Below are positions 6,522 through 11,546 of a stretch of DNA of 11,546 nucleotides, in pieces. Source of the DNA: an uncultured Oscillospiraceae bacterium (GTDB lineage Bacteria; Bacillota; Clostridia; Oscillospirales; Acutalibacteraceae); assembly GCA_900549945.1 (NCBI GenBank), contig URQJ01000047.1, positions 1-11,546 of the forward strand, written 5' to 3'. The first letter of the stretch is position 1; the number at the start of each line of letters is the position of its first letter. The translations under genes and the position numbers were made by a program. The notes beneath the pieces were generated by a model, which saw nothing but the letters and a program-made list of their open reading frames with translations, searched no databases and had not been told where the DNA came from.

Positions 6522-7562
6522 TCACCCAATGTACATGGCATCACCGAAGCTGAAGAAGCGGTAGCGCTCTTTCACGGCGGTATTGTAGGCATTCAGAATA
6601 TTTTCGCGCCCGGCAAGCGCGGAAACGAGCATAATCAGCGTGCTTTCCGGCAGATGGAAATTCGTGATCAGCGCGTCGAGCCCGCGGAACTGATAACCCG
6701 GATAGATGAAAATATCGGTCCAGCCGTCGTCCTCTCGGATCTCCCCGCACTTTGCGGCGACAGACTCGATCGTGCGGCAGCTCGTCGTGCCGACCGCTAC
6801 CACCTTGCCGCCGCGCCTTTTGGCTGCGTTGATCGCATCGGCCGTCTCCTTCGGCATCCAGTAGTGCTCCGCATGCATCTTGTGCTCCTGAATTTTCTCC
6901 ACGCTGACCGGCCGGAAGGTACCGAGGCCGACGTGCAGCGTGACGAACGCGATCTCCACGCCCTTTGCTCGGATCTTCTCGAGCAGCGCCGGCGTGAAAT
7001 GCAGGCCGGCCGTCGGCGCGGCGGCGGAGCCCTCCTCTTTCGAGTACACCGTCTGGTAGCGCTCCTTGTCCGCGAGCTTTTCCTTGATATAGGGCGGCAG
7101 CGGCATCTGCCCGATCTTATCGAGCTCTGCGAAAAAATTGCCGGCACAGTCAAAGCGGAGCATCCGGTTGCCGTCCGGCTTGACCTCCACGACCTCGCAG
7201 GTCATCGCGCTGCCCGCAAAGGTGAAAACAGCGCCGGTCTTTGCGCGCTTGCCGGGGCCTGCGAGCGCTTCCCACACATTGTTCCCGCAGTTTTTAAGCA
7301 GCAGGAACTCCACGTGCGCGCCCGTATCCCTCTTGACGCCGTAAATGCGCGCCGGCAGCACGCGGGAATTGTTGAGCACGAGACAGTCGCCGGGGTTCAG
7401 GTAATCGACAATATCGCAAAAATGCCGGTGCTCCAAAGCACCGGTCTCTTTGTTGAGCACCATCAGGCGCGAGGCGTCCCGCGGCTCGATCGGCGTCTGG
7501 GCGATCAGCTCCTGCGGCAGGTAAAAGTCAAAATCTTTCGTCTGTAAGGTTTCCGTTGTCAA
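6522..7562 (-). CDS. queA: tRNA preQ1(34) S-adenosylmethionine ribosyltransferase-isomerase
   Basis: QueA transfers and isomerises the ribosyl part of S-adenosylmethionine onto preQ1 at the wobble position of GUN-anticodon tRNAs, giving epoxyqueuosine. The family-typical start region [20 protein letters not shown] is clear, as are [52 protein letters not shown] and the C-terminal [18 protein letters not shown] chose the TTG at 7560-7562 as start, giving 346 residues, close to the usual 340-345. The open frame extends some 78 codons further upstream, but those residues have no QueA similarity and overlap the divergent asd promoter and riboswitch. The ribosome binding site is weak (GGACTGAG), so the exact start is uncertain. 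No other queuosine gene is in the window. A cytoplasmic, soluble enzyme. Confidence 0.94.
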   Translation of the reverse strand: MTTETLQTKDFDFYLPQELIAQTPIEPRDASRLMVLNKETGALEHRHFCDIVDYLNPGDCLVLNNSRVLPARIYGVKRDTGAHVEFLLLKNCGNNVWEALAGPGKRAKTGAVFTFAGSAMTCEVVEVKPDGNRMLRFDCAGNFFAELDKIGQMPLPPYIKEKLADKERYQTVYSKEEGSAAAPTAGLHFTPALLEKIRAKGVEIAFVTLHVGLGTFRPVSVEKIQEHKMHAEHYWMPKETADAINAAKRRGGKVVAVGTTSCRTIESVAAKCGEIREDDGWTDIFIYPGYQFRGLDALITNFHLPESTLIMLVSALAGRENILNAYNTAVKERYRFFSFGDAMYIG

Positions 7563-7613
7563 ATTTCTCAGTCCAATCTGTAAGAATAGCCGCAAATCCC
7601 CGGAAGAAATTTC

Positions 7614-7628
7614 GTCAAATAAATTGAC
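7614..7628. repeat. Inverted repeat GTCAA-N5-TTGAC over the -35 of the lysine operon
   Basis: Perfect 5-bp arms at 7614-7618 and 7624-7628, the right arm being the first five bases of the TTGACA -35. It sits between the divergent queA and asd operon transcripts, where a repressor site would fit, but short arms can arise by chance. Confidence 0.3.
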
Positions 7629-7652
7629 AACAATCTCTATTCCATGTATTAT
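7624..7652 (+). promoter_or_regulatory. Sigma-A promoter of the asd-dapA-dapB operon
   Basis: TTGACA (7624-7629), a 17-base spacer, TATTAT (7647-7652). A perfect -35 and a five-of-six -10 predict a transcript start near 7658-7660, exactly where the lysine riboswitch begins. A TATAAT three bases further on would give a 20-base spacer and is less likely. Confidence 0.85.
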
Positions 7653-7658
7653 AATAAG

Positions 7659-7826
7659 GATAGAGGCGCGGTTTGTATGAATACCGTCGGCCCGGCTGCC
7701 ATGAGCCGATGGGCCGTGCGGGAAAGGACACACCGCCGAAGGTTCCGGCGATCGTGGCGCGCGGGGATCTGGTTGCTGCGGCGAATAGCCCTGCAACTGT
7801 CATCTGCTTTGTGATGGAGTGCTATC
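7659..7826 (+). promoter_or_regulatory. Lysine riboswitch (L-box) aptamer
   Basis: The conserved landmarks of the L-box appear in the right order: GATAGAGGCGCG at 7659-7670, GGAAAGG at 7721-7727, CGCCGAAGG at 7734-7742, CTGTCA at 7797-7802, and TGGAG-TGCTATC at 7815-7826. GATAG (7659-7663) pairs with CTATC (7822-7826) to close helix P1. The family binds L-lysine and represses lysine synthesis or transport genes; here it precedes asd, dapA and dapB. With the terminator at 7878-7903 it should stop transcription when lysine is plentiful. Confidence 0.93.
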
Positions 7827-7877
7827 GGTGTTTTCCCGAAACGGAAGGCCCGCGCATATCTATTATATTGTATGGAT

Positions 7878-7903
7878 GACCGGATTTCAACCGGTTTTTT
7901 TTC
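7878..7903 (+). terminator. Riboswitch-controlled terminator before asd
   Basis: GACCGG (7878-7883), loop ATTTCAA, CCGGTT (7891-7896), with a run of eight Ts at 7895-7902. The stem is short (6 bp with one G-T). The 3' strand of P1 plus following bases (ATCGGT, 7824-7829) can pair with ACC and GAT at 7879-7885 around one bulged G, which would serve as the antiterminator when lysine is absent. The alternative pairing is my inference. Confidence 0.75.
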
Positions 7904-7944
7904 GCTCAAAAATCAAACGAGCGGCAATTTCTGTTTTGGAAAGG

Positions 7945-7980
7945 ATGACCTGCACACACAGGTCGGGTGAAAAACAATGA
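7945..7980 (+). CDS. Possible 11-residue leader peptide overlapping the asd start
   Basis: ATG at 7945 is followed by 11 sense codons (MTCTHRSGEKQ) and a TGA at 7978-7980 that overlaps the asd ATG as ATGA. GGA of GGAAAGG lies 4 bases upstream, tight spacing for a ribosome binding site. Its own coding region contains the hairpin GACCTG/CAGGTC and the asd ribosome binding site, so its translation could open the latter. Chance is quite possible for so short a frame. Confidence 0.25.
   Translation: MTCTHRSGEKQ
7947..7964 (+). promoter_or_regulatory. Hairpin GACCTG-CACACA-CAGGTC beside the asd ribosome binding site
   Basis: Perfect 6-bp arms (7947-7952, 7959-7964) with a six-base loop, ending at the base before GGGTGA (7965-7970), the ribosome binding site of asd. 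It lies downstream of the riboswitch terminator, so it could tune translation initiation. No T-run follows, so it is not a terminator. Confidence 0.45.
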
Positions 7981-9056
7981 AAAAGTATAATGTCGGCATC
8001 ATCGGCTGCACAGGCATGGTCGGCCAGCGCTTTGCCACGCTGCTCGAGAACCACCCGTGGTTTCAGGTTACCGCACTCGCGGCTTCGGCCCGTTCGGCCG
8101 GTAAGACGTATAAAAGCGTCGTGGAAAAGCGCTGGGCCATGAAAAATCCGATCCCGGCCGCGCTCTGCGATACGGTCGTTCTCGACGCCACCGCAGACAT
8201 CGACGAGATCGTCTCAAAGGTCGATTTTGTTTTCTGCGCCGTCGATATGAAGAAAGAGGAGATCCGCGCGCTTGAGGAGGCCTACGCCAAAAAGGAGTGC
8301 CCGGTCATCTCGAACAACAGCGCGCACCGCGGCACGCCGGACGTCCCGATGATCGTGCCGGAGATCAACGCCGAACACGCCGAAGTCATCGAGGCGCAGA
8401 GAAAGCGCCTCGGCACAAAGCGCGGCTTCATCGCCGTCAAGTCGAACTGCTCGCTGCAGAGTTATGTGCCGGCGATTCACCCGCTGATGGATCTCGGCGT
8501 CACGAAGGTGCTCGCCTGCACGTATCAGGCCATCTCCGGCGCCGGCAAAACCTTTGAGACATACCCCGACATTCTCGACAACGTGATTCCTTACATCGGC
8601 GGCGAGGAGGAAAAGTCCGAGCAGGAGCCGATGAAGATCTGGGGCCACATCGAAAACGGGGAGATCGTCAACGCCTCTGCCCCCTCGATCACCGCGCAGT
8701 GCTTCCGCGTGCCGGTTTCCGACGGGCACACGGCGGCAGTGTTCATGTCCCTTGAAAAGAAGGCGCCTGCCGAGGAGATTATCCGCCGCTGGACCGAATT
8801 CCGCGGCCCCGCACAGGAGCTCGAGCTGCCGAGCGCGCCGAAGCAGTTCCTGCACTACTTCACCGAGGCGGACCGCCCGCAGGCGAAGCTCGACCGCGAT
8901 CTTGAGGGCGGCATGGCTGTTTCGATCGGCCGCCTCCGCCCCGACACCCAGTACGATTACAAATTCGTCTGCCTTTCGCACAACACGCTGCGCGGCGCGG
9001 CCGGCGGCGGCGTTCTGATGGCGGAGCTCCTCGCCAAGAAGGGCTATTTCGACTGA
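7977..9056 (+). CDS. asd: Aspartate-semialdehyde dehydrogenase, archaeal/fungal-type family
   Basis: Reduces L-aspartyl-4-phosphate with NADPH to aspartate semialdehyde, the branch point to lysine/diaminopimelate and to threonine/methionine. The 359 residues begin with the nucleotide-binding loop GIIGCTGMVGQ (G10-G16). The catalytic cysteine is C158 in KSNCSLQSYVP; the proton-handling histidine is H251 in RVPVSDGH. SNNSAHR (112-118) and NTLRGAAGG near the C-terminus are typical of the Asd form found in archaea, fungi and many Clostridia, not of the E. coli form. ATG at 7977 has GGGTGA six bases upstream. It is the first gene of the operon behind the lysine riboswitch; dapA follows after 28 bp. 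Confidence 0.96.
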   Translation: MKKYNVGIIGCTGMVGQRFATLLENHPWFQVTALAASARSAGKTYKSVVEKRWAMKNPIPAALCDTVVLDATADIDEIVSKVDFVFCAVDMKKEEIRALEEAYAKKECPVISNNSAHRGTPDVPMIVPEINAEHAEVIEAQRKRLGTKRGFIAVKSNCSLQSYVPAIHPLMDLGVTKVLACTYQAISGAGKTFETYPDILDNVIPYIGGEEEKSEQEPMKIWGHIENGEIVNASAPSITAQCFRVPVSDGHTAAVFMSLEKKAPAEEIIRRWTEFRGPAQELELPSAPKQFLHYFTEADRPQAKLDRDLEGGMAVSIGRLRPDTQYDYKFVCLSHNTLRGAAGGGVLMAELLAKKGYFD

Positions 9057-9084
9057 TTTTCAGCTTCAGGAGGTTTTTTTCTGC

Positions 9085-9975
9085 ATGAAAAAGGTTATTT
9101 TTACGGGCTCCGGCGTCGCGCTCGTCACGCCGTTCAACCCGGATATGTCGGTCAACTACGAAGCACTTGAGCGGCTGATCGAGTACCAGATCGAAAACGG
9201 CACCGATGCGATCATCACCTGCGGCACGACCGGCGAGGCGGCGACGCTTTCCGGCGAGGAGCACACGAAGGTCATCGATTTCACGATCAAAAAGGTAAAT
9301 GGGCGCATCCCAGTTATCGCCGGCACCGGCAGCAACGACACACGGTTTGCCGTCGAGCTTTCCCAGGAGGCGGAAGCGCTCGGCGCAGACGGCCTCCTGC
9401 TCGTCACGCCGTACTACAACAAGACCTCGCAGCGCGGGCTGATCGAGAGCTTTAACTGCATCGCGGACAGCGTGCATATCCCCTGCGTCGTCTACAACGT
9501 CCCCGGCCGCACCGGCCTCAACATTCTGCCCGAAACGTATTGCGAGCTTTCAAAGCACCCGAACATCGTCGCCACCAAGGAGGCGAACCACGATGTCTCC
9601 GCGCTGGCCAAGACCATGCAGCTCTGCGGCGATGAACTCGCGGTTTACTCGGGCGAGGATGTGCAGACCCTGCCGATCCTCGCGATGGGCGGCAAGGGCG
9701 TCATCTCCGTTTTCGCGAACGTCCTGCCCAAGGAGATGCACGAGCTCGCCGCGGCGACGCTCGAGGGCCGGCTCGCGGACGCGCGCGCGATGACGAGCCG
9801 CTATGTCGACCTGATGAACGCCCTGTTCATGGACGTCAACCCGATCCCCGTCAAGGCGGCGCTCAATATGATGGGCTTTGACTGCGGCCGCTGCCGCCTG
9901 CCGCTCACCGATATGTCGGCGCCGATGCTCGGGAAGCTGCGCGCCGCGCTGGGCGAGCACGTAAAACTCGCGTAA
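9085..9975 (+). CDS. dapA: 4-hydroxy-tetrahydrodipicolinate synthase
   Basis: Condenses aspartate semialdehyde with pyruvate, the first committed step to diaminopimelate and lysine. At 296 residues it has the usual length. Visible active-site residues: Schiff-base lysine K165 in IVATKEA, T48/T49 in the GTTGE pyruvate-binding motif, Y137 in VYNVPGRTG with R142 for substrate carboxylate binding, and Y110/Y111 in TPYYNK for the tyrosine relay across the dimer. A (beta/alpha)8 barrel, soluble, usually a tetramer. A strong AGGAGG (9068-9073) lies 11 bases before the ATG, separated by a T-rich spacer. A terminator-like hairpin directly after the stop may reduce read-through into dapB. Confidence 0.97.
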   Translation: MKKVIFTGSGVALVTPFNPDMSVNYEALERLIEYQIENGTDAIITCGTTGEAATLSGEEHTKVIDFTIKKVNGRIPVIAGTGSNDTRFAVELSQEAEALGADGLLLVTPYYNKTSQRGLIESFNCIADSVHIPCVVYNVPGRTGLNILPETYCELSKHPNIVATKEANHDVSALAKTMQLCGDELAVYSGEDVQTLPILAMGGKGVISVFANVLPKEMHELAAATLEGRLADARAMTSRYVDLMNALFMDVNPIPVKAALNMMGFDCGRCRLPLTDMSAPMLGKLRAALGEHVKLA

Positions 9976-10031
9976 GCCCTGCCTATAAGGCGGCCTTTCC
10001 CGCTGTATCAGGCGTGCAGGGCCGCCTTTTT
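9976..10031 (+). terminator. Intercistronic terminator between dapA and dapB with a competing helix
   Basis: AAGGCGGCC (9987-9995) pairs perfectly with GGCCGCCTT (10020-10028), followed by Ts to 10031: a 9-bp terminator stem with a 24-base loop that can itself fold (CGCTG/CAGGCG). GCCCTGC (9976-9982) can instead pair with GCAGGGC (10016-10022), which shares bases 10020-10022 with the terminator stem, so the two folds exclude each other. It may act as a partial terminator or an attenuator. Confidence 0.7.
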
Positions 10032-10066
10032 CATAACGGATCTCTCAAAGATAAGGACTGATAAAA

Positions 10067-10819
10067 TTGGTTAGAATTCTTCTCTGCGGATGCTTCGGCA
10101 AGATGGGGCGCGCCGTGCAGCAGCTCGTCGCCGACCGTACGGACTGCACGATCGCGGCGGGCGTGGATCTGATCCGCGACGCTTCCGCCGCTTTTCCAAA
10201 TTACACGCAGATCGAGGCGGTCGAGGAGCCGGTCGACGTCATCGTCGATTTCTCCCACCCCTCCCTCCTCACGCCGATCCTCAGCTACGCCGCGCAGAAG
10301 GGCGGCATTCCCGCCGTGCTCTGCACGACCGGCTACAGCGCAGAGCAGGTGGAAGCGCTGAAGGCCGCCGCGCAGACGCAGCCCGTCTTTTATTCGCGCA
10401 ACATGTCGCTCGGCATCAACCTTTTGATCGAGCTTTCTAAAAAGGCGGCCAAGGTACTCGGCGGCCAGTTCGACATCGAGATCATCGAGAAGCACCACAA
10501 CCAGAAGATTGACGCGCCGAGCGGCACGGCGCTCATGCTGGCCGACGCCATCGCCGGCGTGCGCGACGGCGAAACGCAGTATGTGTACGACCGCCACGCC
10601 CAGCGGAAAAAGCGCGGGAAGAGCGAGATCGGCCTGCACGCCGTCCGCGGCGGCACGATCGTCGGCGAGCACGAGGTCATTTTCGCCGGCAATCACGAGG
10701 TGATCACGCTCTCGCATTCTGCGCAGTCGAAGGAGCTTTTCGCGACCGGCGCGGTCAACGCCGCGGTTTATATGTGCGGCAAGGCGCCCGGCCTGTACGA
10801 TATGTCTGATATGATCTGA
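10067..10819 (+). CDS. dapB: 4-hydroxy-tetrahydrodipicolinate reductase
   Basis: Reduces the DapA product to tetrahydrodipicolinate with NAD(P)H. The 250 residues show the dinucleotide loop GCFGKMG (8-14), DFSHP (61-65), CTTGY (86-90), and the family signature EKHHNQKIDAPSGTA (141-155), with catalytic H143/K147 and the SGT substrate-binding triad at 152-154. The C-terminus GLYDMSDM is also typical. The start is TTG at 10067-10069, with AAGGA nine bases upstream; no ATG lies closer that keeps the complete nucleotide-binding loop. Length is at the short end of the 245-275 range of the family. It lies 91 bp after dapA, behind the terminator-like structure, and 19 bp before the ACT gene. Confidence 0.95.
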   Translation: MVRILLCGCFGKMGRAVQQLVADRTDCTIAAGVDLIRDASAAFPNYTQIEAVEEPVDVIVDFSHPSLLTPILSYAAQKGGIPAVLCTTGYSAEQVEALKAAAQTQPVFYSRNMSLGINLLIELSKKAAKVLGGQFDIEIIEKHHNQKIDAPSGTALMLADAIAGVRDGETQYVYDRHAQRKKRGKSEIGLHAVRGGTIVGEHEVIFAGNHEVITLSHSAQSKELFATGAVNAAVYMCGKAPGLYDMSDMI

Positions 10820-10838
10820 GAAAGGGGGGAATAAACAG

Positions 10839-11294
10839 ATGGGTACAACGCAAATCAGCACGGTCAGCGGCATTACGCTGGTCACCTTGCAGGGCAGTCC
10901 GGCCACGACCACCTTCATGGCCGACGTGTTCGAGCGCATTTCCGCGCTGAAGGTCAACATCGATATGATCTCTATGCCGCCGAATCACGGCGCAAATGCG
11001 GGCCTCTCCTTCACGATCTCCGATCAGGATCTCATCGACGTGCTCGCGCTGATGAACACGCTGAAAACAGAAACCGGCATCAAGGTAATCGTGAGCAGCG
11101 TCAACCACAAGATCTCCGTCTACGATCCCCAGATGAAAAACACGCCCGGCATGGCCGCGCGCGTATTCAGCGCGATCGCCTCGAGCGACGCGGATATCCG
11201 GCTGATCACAACCTCCGAGGTGGAGATCTCCTTCCTCGTCACCGAAGCGGATTACGACACGGTTCTCGAGGCCATCGAAAACGCTGTGGAATAA
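10839..11294 (+). CDS. Free-standing double ACT-domain protein, aspartokinase regulatory-domain-like
   Basis: A 151-residue protein made of two ACT domains (about 8-80 and 85-150) with no catalytic part. The first contains SGITLVTLQG and FERISALKVNIDMISMPP; the second contains NTPGMAARVFSAIASSDADI and ITTSEVEISFLVTE. This is the arrangement at the C-terminus of lysine- or threonine-sensitive aspartokinases, where the two domains bind the effector amino acid. The frame has a proper start (ATG, with an AAAGGGGGGA ribosome binding site about 8 bases upstream) and follows dapB by 19 bp, so it is not a broken kinase. I infer that it senses lysine or another aspartate-family amino acid, perhaps as a separate regulatory subunit of aspartokinase. 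It might instead bind another pathway enzyme. Last gene of the operon. Confidence 0.88.
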   Translation: MGTTQISTVSGITLVTLQGSPATTTFMADVFERISALKVNIDMISMPPNHGANAGLSFTISDQDLIDVLALMNTLKTETGIKVIVSSVNHKISVYDPQMKNTPGMAARVFSAIASSDADIRLITTSEVEISFLVTEADYDTVLEAIENAVE

Positions 11295-11301
11295 AACAAG
11301 C

Positions 11302-11343
11302 GGGGCTTCGGCCGTTTTTTGCGCCCGAAGCCCTTTCTGTTTT
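11302..11343 (+). terminator. Terminator at the end of the lysine operon
   Basis: GGGCTTCGG (11303-11311) pairs with CCGAAGCCC (11325-11333), followed by TTTCTGTTTT (11334-11343). The loop contains a run of six Ts directly after GGC-TTCG-GCC, so a second, shorter UUCG-capped hairpin with its own U-run is nested within it. It begins 8 bases after the stop codon of the ACT gene. Confidence 0.88.
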
Positions 11344-11352
11344 ATTTAGGGC

Positions 11353-11380
11353 TTGATTTTTCTCCAAAATACGATATAAT
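11353..11380 (+). promoter_or_regulatory. Promoter of the tRNA-Leu gene
   Basis: TTGATT (11353-11358), a 16-base spacer and a perfect TATAAT (11375-11380). The predicted transcript start near 11387 leaves a leader of about 15 bases before the tRNA. Confidence 0.78.
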
Positions 11381-11401
11381 AAATCAGTCGATATTATTTT
11401 T

Positions 11402-11484
11402 GCGGGCATGGCGGAATTGGCAGACGCGCCAGATTTAGGTTCTGGTACCTCGGTGTGCAGGTTCAAATCCTGTTGCCCGCACCA
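11402..11484 (+). tRNA. tRNA-Leu (anticodon UAG), CCA encoded
   Basis: The acceptor arms GCGGGCA and TGCCCGC pair perfectly, with discriminator A and an encoded CCA (11482-11484). The D arm has GCG/CGC. The anticodon stem CCAGA/TCTGG encloses the loop TTTAGGT, so the anticodon is TAG, reading CUA and, through wobble, other CUN codons. The variable arm is about 11 bases with a small helix (ACC/GGT), as expected for a class II tRNA. The T arm has GCAGG-TTCAAAT-CCTGT. Total 83 bases. It has its own promoter and terminator and so is a single-gene transcription unit. Confidence 0.97.
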
Positions 11485-11491
11485 TGATGGA

Positions 11492-11522
11492 GTGACAAAA
11501 AAGATGTCACCCAATTTTTCTT
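11492..11522 (+). terminator. Terminator after tRNA-Leu
   Basis: GTGACA (11492-11497), loop AAAAAGA, TGTCAC (11505-11510), then CCAATTTTTCTT. The stem is perfect but only 6 bp, and the T-run starts four bases after it. It lies 8 bases after the CCA end. Confidence 0.75.
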
Positions 11523-11546
11523 AGTATTCATGCGGGTTTTCGGGCT

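Noticed and set aside
6332..6553. 73-residue plus-strand frame
   Set aside because: No ribosome binding site, runs through the terminator hairpin and over the queA end; random-looking composition.
7563..7796. N-terminal extension of QueA to 424 residues
   Set aside because: The extra 78 residues have no QueA character and would cover the divergent promoter and riboswitch; the family length fits a start at 7562.
10031..10960. 309-residue minus-strand frame opposite dapB
   Set aside because: Antisense shadow; dapB on plus carries the complete DapB signature.
11239..11514. 91-residue minus-strand frame across tRNA-Leu with GQQDLNLHTEVPEPKSG-like sequence
   Set aside because: This is the well-known spurious translation of the antisense strand of a tRNA gene; the tRNA fold is perfect.
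11521..11546. Possible start of a further gene at the right edge
   Set aside because: Only about 25 bases after the tRNA terminator; no start codon with a ribosome binding site can be judged.

Overview
The window looks like chromosomal DNA of a GC-rich anaerobic Firmicute, most likely a class Clostridia gut organism of the Oscillospiraceae/Ruminococcaceae type. This is inferred from strong AGGAGG-like ribosome binding sites, a lysine (L-box) riboswitch ahead of diaminopimelate genes, the archaeal/fungal-type Asd, a Gram-positive style HK/RR/ABC locus, frequent TTG/GTG starts and GC-rich codons. No phage, IS, CRISPR or plasmid signature was seen.

Left part (1-5640, all minus strand, so read right to left): an OmpR-family response regulator and its sensor histidine kinase overlap by 23 bp. 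They are followed by an ABC transporter ATPase, a permease fused to a large extracytoplasmic M1-type metallopeptidase domain, and a second permease cut by the window edge. The last three overlap by 4 and 8 bp, so they form one translationally coupled unit. The non-coding regions ahead of the regulator and ahead of the ATPase share a 14-base identical block inside a longer similar box. This suggests that the regulator controls both its own operon and the transporter. Neither the substrate nor the signal is visible.

Middle part (5683-6520): a terminator, a good but unrecognised 86-aa gene, and upstream of it a region with a very strong ribosome binding site but no clean long frame (perhaps a frameshifted small gene). 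Then come about 280 bases without a gene, holding an inverted repeat and a strong hairpin plus T-run pointing in the plus direction.

Right part: queA (queuosine tRNA modification) on minus is divergent from a plus-strand lysine/diaminopimelate operon. That operon has a consensus promoter, a lysine riboswitch with a terminator, asd, dapA, an intercistronic terminator with a competing helix, dapB, and a free-standing double-ACT protein resembling the regulatory end of aspartokinase. The three enzymes take aspartyl phosphate to tetrahydrodipicolinate, feeding lysine and peptidoglycan synthesis. A terminator closes the operon. A self-contained tRNA-Leu(UAG) unit with its own promoter and terminator ends the window.

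The best candidate for something little described is the permease-peptidase fusion transporter with its two-component regulator and shared operator-like box. Its peptidase motifs deviate from the textbook M1 enzyme.
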